From Hydrogenophaga aromaticivorans (GTDB lineage Bacteria; Pseudomonadota; Gammaproteobacteria; Burkholderiales; Burkholderiaceae_C), in contig NZ_VYGV01000016.1 of NCBI RefSeq assembly GCF_013387465.1, forward strand, positions 540,446 through 604,445: DNA of 64,000 bases, written 5' to 3'. The notes under the pieces were generated by a model. That model had not been told where the DNA came from, made no database searches, and worked only from the letters and a program-made list of their open reading frames with translations. Numbering within the stretch: the first letter of the stretch is position 1; each line of letters starts with the position of its first letter. Made by a program: the position numbers and the translations under genes. Shown here one piece after another: positions 56,755 to 64,000 of the stretch.

Positions 56755-58086
56755 TCAGGAAGGTGGGGCGCGCTCAGGCGCCGTGGCGGTGTGCAGGGGC
56801 AGGTCGATCACGAAGACCGCGCCCTCGCCGGGCTCGGAAAAAACGCCGATGTGTCCCTTGGCGGTCTCCACCACGTTCTTGCAGAAGGTCAGGCCCAGGC
56901 CACTGCCCACGCCCGTCTGGGTGGAGAAAAAAGGTTCGAAGATGCGCTGCTGGTGTTCATGGGGAATGCCCAGGCCTTTGTCGGCCACCGCCAGCCGGCC
57001 CTTGCCGTGGTACACGCCCACCGTGATGCGCAGGTCACCGGGATGTGACGCGTGGCTGGACGCCGCCAGCGAATACAGGGCGTTCTTGATCAGGTTGCTC
57101 AGCAGCTGTGAAAACAGGGCCCGCGAACCCATGAAGCAGAAGTCCTGCTGAACAAACACCTCCACACAATCCCGTTCATGCGAGGAACGGTAGGGGTAGT
57201 TGGCCACCACATCCCGCACCAGTTCCGCCGCATGGACGGGGGACTTCTCGTTGGGCAGGCGCAGCAACTGGGCGTTGGAGATCTGGGTGTCGATCTGCCG
57301 GTTCATGCTGCGCACCAGGTTTTGCAGACGGGTCGCGAGGTCTTCGATCTTCTTCTGCTTTTGTTCGGGCATCTCGTGCTGGGCCTGGTTGCGCAGCACG
57401 TCGCCCAGCAGGTCCACCGTGGCCAAGGGCGTGCGCAGCTCGTGCGCCATCACGGCCATGGTGCTCAGGGTGTTGATCAGACGGGTGCGGCGCAGGTTGG
57501 CGCTCGAGAAGCCCAGCACAAAAGCGGTGCCCCAGGCAAAGCCGATCACCACCAGGTTCTCAATGGAGAAACTGGCTGATGCTTCGACGGGTGCGCGCAG
57601 TGCGTTGAAGACCAGCCAACTGAGCAGGGCGCCTGTCGTGCTGCCCACCGTGGCCAGCCGCCAGTCGGTCATGTGGTAATAGATGAGGAACATGGCGCTG
57701 ATGCTGGCGAGCCAGACCGCATTGCCGCCATTCATCCAGTACATCCAGAAGAAGAAAACGGGCATGACCAGCCAGCAGACGGCGGAATACAGCCAGGCGC
57801 CCCGGTAAGAGCTGGCGTCTCGCGAGATGATGGGCAAGAACAGCAGGGCCCCCGAACAGGCGGCAACGATCCTCAGGAACAGGCTCTCATAGGGTTGCCG
57901 CACGACAACCGTCCAGATCGCGTAAAAAATCAGATTGCCAAAAAATACCGAGAAACCGGCCCATCGAAGCCGGGTGGCCGATGGGTGCAAAATAGGCTCG
58001 ATAGGGGCATGGACGAACTCGCCCAACAGCCAGCGCCAAAGCCGGGCTCTGGCACTGTGAACCCACAAACGATCCAACGACAACAT
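56755..58086 (-). CDS. lqsS: LqsS/CqsS-like sensor histidine kinase
   Basis: This 443-aa kinase has six or so membrane helices in residues 40-195 with short loops, like CqsS and LqsS receptors of alpha-hydroxyketones. H-box MAVMAHELRTPLATVDLLGDV gives His215. ATPase boxes include SNLIKNALYSLA, DKGLGIPHEHQQRIFEPFF and GVGSGLGLTFCKN. It has no receiver domain, unlike hybrid CqsS. GGAG precedes ATG 58086. It is transcribed with the LqsR-like gene and divergently from the LuxR-type gene (87-bp gap). Confidence 0.88.
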   Translation of the reverse strand: MLSLDRLWVHSARARLWRWLLGEFVHAPIEPILHPSATRLRWAGFSVFFGNLIFYAIWTVVVRQPYESLFLRIVAACSGALLFLPIISRDASSYRGAWLYSAVCWLVMPVFFFWMYWMNGGNAVWLASISAMFLIYYHMTDWRLATVGSTTGALLSWLVFNALRAPVEASASFSIENLVVIGFAWGTAFVLGFSSANLRRTRLINTLSTMAVMAHELRTPLATVDLLGDVLRNQAQHEMPEQKQKKIEDLATRLQNLVRSMNRQIDTQISNAQLLRLPNEKSPVHAAELVRDVVANYPYRSSHERDCVEVFVQQDFCFMGSRALFSQLLSNLIKNALYSLAASSHASHPGDLRITVGVYHGKGRLAVADKGLGIPHEHQQRIFEPFFSTQTGVGSGLGLTFCKNVVETAKGHIGVFSEPGEGAVFVIDLPLHTATAPERAPPS

Positions 58087-58173
58087 GTTCTCCTTGCAGC
58101 ATCCGCATTCACTCCCTCGCAGAGGGCAGGTGCGGTGTGGCCCGATTGTCCATGCTGGGAAGGGCTTTCAATC

Positions 58174-58845
58174 ATGACCCTGCCTGTCAACTTTGACAGT
58201 GTGAGTGTGGATGCGATCCTCGCGGACTGGATCTGTGCGCTGGCTGACCAGGGTGTGGACGCGGTGGTGGTGCTCGGTCCCAATCCCTTGGGCGGACGGG
58301 AAGACCGCCAGGTGCTGGCGGTGCATCCGCCCCGCTTGCTGGGGGCTGCACAGGCACTGGCGGAGAGCAGCGATTTTGGTGCCGGCTGGCGCGACAGCGA
58401 TGCACCCCTGGTGGCCTGGCAGGACATCTCCAAATCGGCTTACGCCGAGCAGGCCGGCCGCTGGCGCCGTCTGTGGCTGGCCCACGGCCACCGCACGCTG
58501 GTGCGCGTTGCGTTCAGCCTGCCGGCAGGGCGAACGTTCGAATGTTTCATGTTCAGCCCGCGGGCCTTTGCCGGGCGGTCCGAGGCCGCCGAGCTGGCTT
58601 GGTCGGCCTTCAACATCTGGCCCATGCTCCGACGTGCCATTGCCGAACAGCGGCTCTGCCTGAGCCCGCGCGAGCAGGAAAGCCTGAACCTGGCCTTCGA
58701 GGGCCTGACCGCGCGCGAGACCGCGTTGCGCATGGACTGTTCCGAGCGCACGGTGAATTACCACCTGGCCAATGCCATGGCCAAACTGCAGACCGACAAC
58801 AAGCTCGCCGCCGTGCAGCGGGCCTGCTGGATCGGCCTGATCTGA
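58174..58845 (+). CDS. Orphan LuxR-type transcriptional regulator
   Basis: This 223-aa regulator has a C-terminal LuxR/GerE helix-turn-helix (CLSPREQESLNLAFEGLTARETALRMDCSERTVNYHLANAMAKLQTDNKLAAVQRA, from about residue 164). Its N-terminal domain has the size of an autoinducer-binding domain but lacks the usual WxxxYxxxxxxxxDP pattern, so ligand binding is uncertain. No LuxI homologue is present. ATG 58174 is preferred; other start codons upstream are out of frame. It is divergent from lqsS. Confidence 0.85.
   Translation: MTLPVNFDSVSVDAILADWICALADQGVDAVVVLGPNPLGGREDRQVLAVHPPRLLGAAQALAESSDFGAGWRDSDAPLVAWQDISKSAYAEQAGRWRRLWLAHGHRTLVRVAFSLPAGRTFECFMFSPRAFAGRSEAAELAWSAFNIWPMLRRAIAEQRLCLSPREQESLNLAFEGLTARETALRMDCSERTVNYHLANAMAKLQTDNKLAAVQRACWIGLI
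58184..58199. promoter_or_regulatory. Second dyad matching the cqsA lux-box-like core
   Basis: CTGTCAACTTTGACAG has perfect 7-bp arms and shares 12 of 16 positions with CTGTCAGACCTGACAG upstream of cqsA. It lies in codons 4-9 of the LuxR-type gene, about 105 bases from the lqsS start. Autoregulation or control of lqsS is inferred. Confidence 0.5.
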
Positions 58846-58929
58846 ACGGCCGAGCGTCTTTCGTGGCTGGACTTTGCCCCATGGTGCGATGCCGCATGAG
58901 CGGTGTTCGCGCTTGGTCATAATGCGCCC

Positions 58930-59694
58930 ATGACTTTTCTGGCCCTGGATGTTGGGAACACCCGTCTGAAATGGGCGCTGTACGACGCCCCTCGCGTGGG
59001 TGCCCGTTTGCTGGCGCACGGCGCCCAGTTCCTGGAGAACATTGAAAAACTGGCCGATGGCGACTGGAGCGATCTGCCGGCGCCCAGCTGGGTGGTCGGC
59101 TGCATCGTGGCCGGTGACGCGGTCAAGCAGCGCGTGCAGGAACAGCTGGAACTGTGGGATGTGAGTCCGCAGTGGGTGATTTCCAGCAGCGAGGAGGCGG
59201 GCCTGGTCAATGGCTACGACCACCCTGCGCGGCTCGGCTCCGACCGCTGGGTCGCCATGATCGGCGCGCGCCAGCGCCTGCTCTCGCAAGGACCTGCTCG
59301 GCCGTGTGTGGTGGTGATGGTGGGCACCGCTGTGACCGTGGAGGCCATCGACACCGAGGGCCGGTTTCTCGGCGGCATCATCCTGCCGGGCCACGGCATC
59401 ATGCTGCGCGCGCTGGAGTCCGGCACGGCCGGTCTGCACGTGCCCACCGGCGAAGTGCGTGACTTTCCCACCAACACCAGCGACGCGCTCACCAGCGGCG
59501 GCACGTTTGCCATCGCGGGCGCGGTGCAACGCATGGTGGAGAACCTGCAGCGCCACTGCGGCGAACCGCCCGTGGCCTACATGACCGGTGGCGCCGGCTG
59601 GAAGATGGCGCCCAGCATGTCCATCCCCTTCGAGCTGGTCGACAGCCTGATCTTTGACGGCTTGCTGGAAGTGGCCGACCGACGTTTAACGTAA
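58930..59694 (+). CDS. coaX: Type III pantothenate kinase
   Basis: This 254-aa enzyme catalyses the first step of coenzyme A synthesis. It has the N-terminal ATP-binding motif [17 protein letters not shown], the [14 protein letters not shown] segment and [14 protein letters not shown], all typical of CoaX. The type III enzyme is not feedback-inhibited by CoA and is used in many betaproteobacteria. [11 protein letters not shown] at 58930 is the start. The stop is followed at once by a hairpin repeat. Confidence 0.95.
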   Translation: MTFLALDVGNTRLKWALYDAPRVGARLLAHGAQFLENIEKLADGDWSDLPAPSWVVGCIVAGDAVKQRVQEQLELWDVSPQWVISSSEEAGLVNGYDHPARLGSDRWVAMIGARQRLLSQGPARPCVVVMVGTAVTVEAIDTEGRFLGGIILPGHGIMLRALESGTAGLHVPTGEVRDFPTNTSDALTSGGTFAIAGAVQRMVENLQRHCGEPPVAYMTGGAGWKMAPSMSIPFELVDSLIFDGLLEVADRRLT

Positions 59695-59796
59695 CCCCCC
59701 GCGCCGCAGGGATCGATTCCCCCCGCGCCGCCTTCGGCGTCACCCCCTGGGGGCGGCACTGGCGGCCCGGCAAAGCCGGTTCCGCGGTGCCCTGGG
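59695..59796 (+). repeat. 3'-end hairpin repeat, copy C
   Basis: It begins right after the coaX stop with CCCCCCGCGCCG (partly duplicated), then CGCCGCCTTCGGCG, CCCCCTGGGGG, CCGGCAAAGCCGG and CCGCGGTGCCCTGGG. It is the reverse complement of copies A and B on the + strand, hence the same polarity relative to its gene. Confidence 0.8.
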
Positions 59797-59846
59797 ATGA
59801 ACTCCCCCTCGCTTGTTCCTATGCTCCTCCGGCGTGCGTGCCCTGG

Positions 59847-59928
59847 CCCAGGATGCGGTGGAACCGGCTTTGCCGGGCCACTCGCATCGCCCCTCCGGGG
59901 GGGTGACGCCGAAGGCGGCGCGGGGGGG
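59847..59928 (-). repeat. 3'-end hairpin repeat, copy D
   Basis: The run GGTGGAACCGGCTTTGCCGG, then CCCCTCCGGGGGGG and CGCCGAAGGCGGCG, ends exactly at the wax ester synthase stop codon. With copy C it gives a tail-to-tail arrangement between two convergent genes. Confidence 0.8.
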
Positions 59929-61482
59929 TTAAGTGTCTCCCCATGGGAGCATCAGCGTGAGCGCGAGCAGCTTCGCAAACTCGGGTTCGAAGGCGTCGAT
60001 GATGCGCTGCGGGTCGGGGCAAAGCGTGGTGTCCGATATCACGCCGAACTGCACGCCACCGCCGTAGCTCAGGATCGACACCCCGAGACCCACGGTGCCC
60101 GTCTGCGGTACCCAGAACATGGTCTGCTCCAGCGTGGCGCCACACAGTTGCAGCTTGGTCGCCGGGCCGGGCACGTTGGTCATCACCGCGGTGGTCTTGC
60201 GGCCGAACAGCGCGAGCAGCGCGTCCTGCGCCGGTTTGATCAGCAAGCCCGCCACCGACAACAGGCCAAACGTCAGCAGCGGTTGCAGGCTGCCCTTGAG
60301 CGCGTTCATCCGCGAGCGCACCGCAAACAGCCGCTCGACGGGGTTGTCCAGCCCGATGGGCAGGACCAGTGGCACCAGGCCGAAGTGGTTGCCCAGTTTC
60401 CAGGCGTCTTCGAGGCTGCGCAGGTTGATCGGCACCATGGCCCGGATCTCCTGGCCCGCGGTGTTGTCGCCGTGGCCCCGCAGATACGCGCCGATCGCAC
60501 CGGCCACGCAGCTCAGCAGCACGTCGTTGACCGAGCAGTTCAGCGCCTTGCCGATCGCCTTGACCTCGTCCAGCGGGATCGGCTGGCACCAGGCCACCCG
60601 CTTGGCGTGGCCTGGTTGACCCTTGAGCCGGGTGGGCGAGTCGTCGGGCATCAGCGCCAGCGCCGCCAGATCGCTGGCGAGCTGGCCACCCATGCGCGCC
60701 AGATCCACCGCCTGGTCCAGAGTGTCGCTGAGGCTTTGCTGCGGCGAGGCGAGCATCGAAAACGACTTGGCGGCGCTGCCTCCCGCCACCTCCAGCGCCT
60801 TCGCCGTGAGATCGCCCAGCGGGCGGATCAGGGATTCAGCCAACCAGTCGCCGGCCGCATCCACGCCCTCCACAGCGGGCTTGCGGCGGGATCGCCTGGG
60901 CGGCAGGCCGCCGCCATCGACCAGGCTCATCATCACGCTGATCAGCGCGATGCCGTCGGCGATGCAATGGTGGATACGGGCGATCAGTGCGGAACCGCCT
61001 TCGTAGGACTCGATCAGCTCGAACTGCCACAGCGGGTGGTCGTGGTCCAGCGGCTGCATGGCCAGTTCGGCCACGCGCGCCTGCAGGTTGCTCTGCTCGC
61101 TGAGGCCCTTCCGGAGTGGGAGTTTGTGCGTGCGCACGTGGCGTTCGAGCTGGAAGTCCGGGTCGTCGAGCCAGTGGGCGCCCGCGGCGTCCTGGCGGGC
61201 GATCTGCACAAAGCGGTTGTAGGGCAGCAGGCGATCGCGCACGCGTTCGCTCAGTGCGGCCAAGGTGATGCCCGGCCGCAGGATCCACACGCCCACGATC
61301 ATCATCAGGTTGGAGGGTGAATCCATGCGCAGCCAGGCCGTGTCGACCTTGCTCATGCGCTCGCCTTCGAGACCCAGGGCGCTGGCCAGCGTCGGCGTGG
61401 CCTTCTGTGGTGCCGGCCTCGCCCGGGGTTGGTCCGGCGCAGCGACGGTGGGGGCGGCCTTGCGTGTGACGCGCTGGACCAT
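59929..61482 (-). CDS. Wax ester synthase/diacylglycerol acyltransferase (WS/DGAT)
   Basis: This 517-aa acyltransferase makes wax esters or triacylglycerol from acyl-CoA. The catalytic HHxxxDG motif reads HHCIADG at 171-177, and the C-terminal NVPGPATKLQLCGATLE segment is typical. The first 42 residues (Pro/Ala-rich, basic) extend beyond the usual MSKVDTAWLRMDSP start at residue 43, but a GAGGAG ribosome-binding site six bases before ATG 61482 supports the longer form. Divergent from the acyl-CoA-binding protein gene. Confidence 0.93.
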   Translation of the reverse strand: MVQRVTRKAAPTVAAPDQPRARPAPQKATPTLASALGLEGERMSKVDTAWLRMDSPSNLMMIVGVWILRPGITLAALSERVRDRLLPYNRFVQIARQDAAGAHWLDDPDFQLERHVRTHKLPLRKGLSEQSNLQARVAELAMQPLDHDHPLWQFELIESYEGGSALIARIHHCIADGIALISVMMSLVDGGGLPPRRSRRKPAVEGVDAAGDWLAESLIRPLGDLTAKALEVAGGSAAKSFSMLASPQQSLSDTLDQAVDLARMGGQLASDLAALALMPDDSPTRLKGQPGHAKRVAWCQPIPLDEVKAIGKALNCSVNDVLLSCVAGAIGAYLRGHGDNTAGQEIRAMVPINLRSLEDAWKLGNHFGLVPLVLPIGLDNPVERLFAVRSRMNALKGSLQPLLTFGLLSVAGLLIKPAQDALLALFGRKTTAVMTNVPGPATKLQLCGATLEQTMFWVPQTGTVGLGVSILSYGGGVQFGVISDTTLCPDPQRIIDAFEPEFAKLLALTLMLPWGDT

Positions 61483-61650
61483 GTGATCTCCTCGGATCCC
61501 GTGCCATGGGCGCTCATCGGGGGGCGCGGTGGCGGGGCTTGTTATGGGTGGAAACGTCTATTCTGACGGCAGACCGGAACGTAAGATACCGGGCCTGCCC
61601 TAAGGCCAATGCCGGTTTCAGGGCGATTCAAAACCAGAAGGAGCCTCCGC

Positions 61651-61905
61651 ATGTCCGACCTCAAGACCCGATTCGAAGCCGCCGTGGCCAACTCCAAGAA
61701 CCTGAGCGAGCGGCCCGACAACGCCACCCTGCTCAAGATCTACGCCCTGTACAAGCAGGCAACCACCGGGGACAACGCCGAGAAGAAGCCGGGCTTTGGT
61801 GACATGGTGGGGCGCGCCAAATGGGACGCCTGGAACAACTGCAAGGGCACGTCGTCGGACGACGCGATGCAGCAGTACATCGACCTGATCGAATCTTTGG
61901 CGTGA
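61651..61905 (+). CDS. Acyl-CoA-binding protein (ACBP)
   Basis: This 84-aa four-helix protein has the ACBP signature (LKIYALYKQATTGDN, KPGFGDMVGRAKWDAWNNCKG). It buffers long-chain acyl-CoA. A GGAG ribosome-binding site precedes ATG 61651. Neighbours are a WS/DGAT and a PHA-granule protein, so a storage-lipid link is likely. It ends in a bidirectional terminator. Confidence 0.95.
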   Translation: MSDLKTRFEAAVANSKNLSERPDNATLLKIYALYKQATTGDNAEKKPGFGDMVGRAKWDAWNNCKGTSSDDAMQQYIDLIESLA

Positions 61906-61940
61906 AAAGCCACCATCGTTAGATAGTGCAACCGAAAAGA

Positions 61941-61978
61941 AGGCCTGAGCGCCAGCGCGCTCAGGCCTTTTTCTTTTT
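61941..61978 (+). terminator. Bidirectional terminator, overlapping the next gene's 3' end
   Basis: GGCCTGAGCGC and GCGCTCAGGCC pair, followed by TTTTTCTTTTT rightward; leftward the hairpin is followed by TTCTTTTCGG. The right arm and T-tract are also the stop codon and Lys-rich tail codons of the convergent gene. Confidence 0.85.
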
Positions 61979-62293
61979 GGCTGCTGATTTGCTGGCGGTT
62001 TTTTTGGCGGCCAGCAGTTCGTCGAGGTTCTTCACGATCTCGCCCTCGATGCGGTCCTTGAACGCGCCGAGCAGGAAACCCAGCTGGGCATCGAGTTCGA
62101 AGTGGTCGTCGGTCACCTTGAGCGAGCCTTTGACGCCGGTGCGGCTGAACTGCACTTCGTCGCAGTCGCCACCTTCTTCGTAGGTGCAGCTCATGTCGAA
62201 CTCGGCTTCGGCCTGCTCGGCCCATTTCCAGGCCACTTTGCGCGCGCCCTTCAGGCCCAGTTGGTGGTTGCGTTGGATGTGAATGTCGGCCAT
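61961..62293 (-). CDS. Polyhydroxyalkanoic acid system protein (PHA_gran_rgn)
   Basis: This 110-aa protein begins MADIHIQRNHQLGLKGARKVAWKWAEQAEAEF, the family's N-terminal pattern, and has a SYDE-type acidic beta region (YEEGGDCDEVQFSRTGVKGSL). The basic tail ASKSAAKKKKA resembles PHA-granule or nucleoid-contacting proteins. The function in PHA metabolism is not defined. The tail is encoded by the terminator region. Confidence 0.85.
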   Translation of the reverse strand: MADIHIQRNHQLGLKGARKVAWKWAEQAEAEFDMSCTYEEGGDCDEVQFSRTGVKGSLKVTDDHFELDAQLGFLLGAFKDRIEGEIVKNLDELLAAKKTASKSAAKKKKA

Positions 62294-62305
62294 GGACGTT
62301 CCTGC

Positions 62306-63421
62306 TCAAGGGGTTGTGGTTGGCGCGGGCACTGCGGCCCGCAGGGCGGGCGCCAGGTCGGTCAACGCGGCCAGGCGTTGTTCGGGCGTCTGACTGGCCA
62401 GTGTGCGCACCGCATCATAAAACCGGGTGAAGTCCCGGCCTTCGCGCTCGAACAGGGCTTCGAAGCCGGGCACGAGGTCGTCGTAGGCGGCCTGCGCGCC
62501 AAAGCTGGCGTTGTTGGCCCGCGCCACCCAGGCGTCGTAGCCCCGGTAGCCCGCCCAGTGTTGCCGAAGCTCGGCGTAGCGCGTGTGGAACCGCGTCATC
62601 TCCCCGGCCTTGAGCTGGCGCTTCTGGTCGGCGGTGGTGTTCACGTCTTCAAAGATCGCCTGCAGGCGCTCGCGCGTGTCGCGTGTGAGTGCGCGGAAAG
62701 CCTGGCGCCGGGCGTCGAAGGCCGCGTATTCCCGTTGCGCCTTTTCACCCGCCTGCGTCAGCCAGCGTGCGCCCCCGAGCCGCTCCACCGCGGTCGCGAA
62801 GGACTCGTTGAACGCGGTGTCGCCGGCCACGTAGACCACCTGGTGCGCCAGTTCGTGAAACAGGATGCGGGCGAGTTCGCCTTCGGGATAGGCGATGAAG
62901 GTGTTGAGCAAAGGGTCGCCGCCGGCCCAGTTCATCCAGCCCAGCGTGGAATAGGCCAGCACCGGATACACCGCCACATCCATGGGGCCGTCGGACAGGC
63001 TGGCCGCAAAGGCCTTCGCATCGCTTTCGTTGAAATAGCCCCGGTAGCCCACGCAGCCCGCGACCGGAAAGCACCATTGCTTCAGCGTGAGCGACAACTC
63101 GGGTGCGGCCACGACGTTGTAGACCGCGGCGCGGCGCTGCAGGTCGGCGTAGCGCTGGTAGCTGGTGTTGTCGGGCAGGGCCAGCGCGTCGACGGCGAAG
63201 CGGCGCATGCGCTGGGCGAGTTGCAGGCGCTGGCGCAGCTCTGCGGGGGTCTGTGCGTCTTCGATCCAGTCGTGCAGGGGACGGGCAGCGCCCATCAACC
63301 GCAGGTGTCCGGAAACCGATTGCCAGTAGTAGCCCGCGCCGCTGGCCGGGCCGGCGCAACCGCTCAGCGCCCAGGTGAGCGCAGCGGCCAGGGCGGCGGT
63401 CAGTGGGCGGTTGCGCAACAT
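62306..63421 (-). CDS. Predicted zinc aminopeptidase lipoprotein (DUF2265)
   Basis: This 371-aa protein has a lipoprotein signal with lipobox ALSGC (Cys22). The zinc site HELAH is at 189-193 with a downstream Glu in NESFAT (206), the gluzincin arrangement. SYQRYADLQRRAAVYNVVAAPELSL and GYFNESDAKAFA are family-typical. It is expected to sit in the outer or inner membrane facing the periplasm. It starts 11 bases after the stop of the molybdoenzyme gene, so may be co-transcribed. Confidence 0.88.
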   Translation of the reverse strand: MLRNRPLTAALAAALTWALSGCAGPASGAGYYWQSVSGHLRLMGAARPLHDWIEDAQTPAELRQRLQLAQRMRRFAVDALALPDNTSYQRYADLQRRAAVYNVVAAPELSLTLKQWCFPVAGCVGYRGYFNESDAKAFAASLSDGPMDVAVYPVLAYSTLGWMNWAGGDPLLNTFIAYPEGELARILFHELAHQVVYVAGDTAFNESFATAVERLGGARWLTQAGEKAQREYAAFDARRQAFRALTRDTRERLQAIFEDVNTTADQKRQLKAGEMTRFHTRYAELRQHWAGYRGYDAWVARANNASFGAQAAYDDLVPGFEALFEREGRDFTRFYDAVRTLASQTPEQRLAALTDLAPALRAAVPAPTTTP

Positions 63422-63432
63422 GGCCGGGGCTT

Positions 63433-64000
63433 TCAGGTCGGGCTGGCCGCGGGCTCGACCTCGACCAGACAGTCGTAGAACACCGGTCCGCGCCCCAGGT
63501 CGGTCACGTGCTGGCTGGTGAGCTGGTTGACGTTGGTGCCGGCCAGGCCGAGCTTGCGCCACCAGATGCCCAGGCCGTTGACCACACCGGGCCGGGCGCG
63601 CTTCGAGACTTCGGCCTTGCAGAGATATTCACCACGGTCGTTGAACACGCGCACCACCTGACCGCTCTGGATGCCACGGGCCGCCGCGTCGGCGGCGTGC
63701 AGTTCCAGCACCGGTTCACCCTCGATGTCGCGCAGGCTTTTGACGTTGACGAAGGTGGAGTTGAGGAAGTTGCGCGCCGGCGGCGAGATCATGGCCAGGG
63801 GGTAGCGCTCGCTGCTGCCCGGGGTCTCGAAATTGGGCAGGTGGTCGGGCAGGCCGTCCAGCCCCATCGCAGCCAGCCCGGCGTTGAAGAAGGTGCAGCG
63901 GCCCGAGGGTGTGGGGAAACCGCCCTGGGCAAAGGGCGCGTCGGGCAGGGGCAGGGTGGCAAAGCCCTGGTCGAGCAGCGTCTGGAAATCCACCTGGTCG
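63433..64000 (-). CDS. Molybdopterin-dependent oxidoreductase, 3' end only
   Basis: This is about 189 codons of a gene that continues past the window's right edge. It contains the C-terminal molydopterin dinucleotide-binding domain (PTPSGRCTFFNAGL, PPARNFLNSTFVNVKSLRDIEGEPVLELHAADAAARGIQSGQVVRVFNDRGEY, GLGIWWRKLGLAGTNVNQLTSQHVTDLGRGPVFYDCLVEVE). Such proteins are subunits of formate-dehydrogenase-like or related oxidoreductases; the substrate is not readable from this part. Confidence 0.88.
   Translation of the reverse strand, partial: DQVDFQTLLDQGFATLPLPDAPFAQGGFPTPSGRCTFFNAGLAAMGLDGLPDHLPNFETPGSSERYPLAMISPPARNFLNSTFVNVKSLRDIEGEPVLELHAADAAARGIQSGQVVRVFNDRGEYLCKAEVSKRARPGVVNGLGIWWRKLGLAGTNVNQLTSQHVTDLGRGPVFYDCLVEVEPAASPT

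Noticed and set aside
58174..58845. AHL receptor paired with a luxI gene
   Set aside because: No LuxI-like protein is encoded in the window and the AHL-binding pattern is incomplete.

Overview
The window is GC-rich, densely packed chromosomal DNA of a betaproteobacterium. Protein content and the intergenic repeats point to Burkholderiales, most likely Comamonadaceae (Hydrogenophaga or a close relative). That placement is an inference from protein style, not a database match. I see no rRNA, tRNA, CRISPR array, phage or transposase gene. Most of the window is core or shell chromosome.

Layout: 1-5.1 kb holds a pseudouridine synthase, a membrane protein of unknown role, a lipase-like hydrolase and htpG. 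5.4-11.4 kb holds a 2OG-Fe(II) oxygenase and then a complete four-gene phcBSRQ-type quorum-sensing operon (methyltransferase, sensor kinase, hybrid regulator-kinase, response regulator). 11.4-15.7 kb carries ohrR-ohr with a clear operator, srkA, a K+ channel, a methyltransferase and a DUF2059 protein. 15.8-23.3 kb carries an antiporter, a ybdK-type ligase, an ABC-2 exporter, psd, purT and a YjdF-like protein. 23.4-28.3 kb is a nodT-macA-macB tripartite efflux operon. 28.4-38.7 kb has mscS, amn, a DUF4010 protein, gor, a hemerythrin protein with an FNR-type box, 3-hydroxybutyryl-CoA dehydrogenase, a GMC oxidoreductase with an ABM protein, and arginase. 38.8-44.1 kb has flavocytochrome c sulfide dehydrogenase (fccAB) and a large PAS/GAF sensor kinase. 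44.2-52.7 kb has fused isobutyryl-CoA mutase icmF, a MITE-like element, ppk2 and a TRAP transporter. 52.9-54.3 kb has a CsoR-family repressor with a persulfide dioxygenase-rhodanese fusion. 54.5-58.8 kb is a second quorum-sensing locus, of the alpha-hydroxyketone type: cqsA/lqsA, lqsR, lqsS and a divergent LuxR-type regulator. 58.9-64 kb has coaX, a wax ester synthase, an acyl-CoA-binding protein, a PHA-granule protein, a metallopeptidase and the 3' end of a molybdopterin oxidoreductase.

The most interesting content is the pair of non-AHL quorum-sensing systems about 43 kb apart. A perfect 20-bp lux-box-like dyad lies upstream of cqsA, and a matching 16-bp dyad lies in the first codons of the LuxR-type gene. 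Together they suggest a wired alpha-hydroxyketone circuit. Also notable is a family of hairpin-rich repeats that starts at or within a few bases of the preceding gene's stop codon, always in the same polarity relative to that gene, as 3'-end elements would. Sulfide chemistry (fccAB, persulfide dioxygenase-rhodanese, CsoR-type repressor) and storage-lipid functions (wax ester synthase, ACBP, PHA protein) form two further functional themes.
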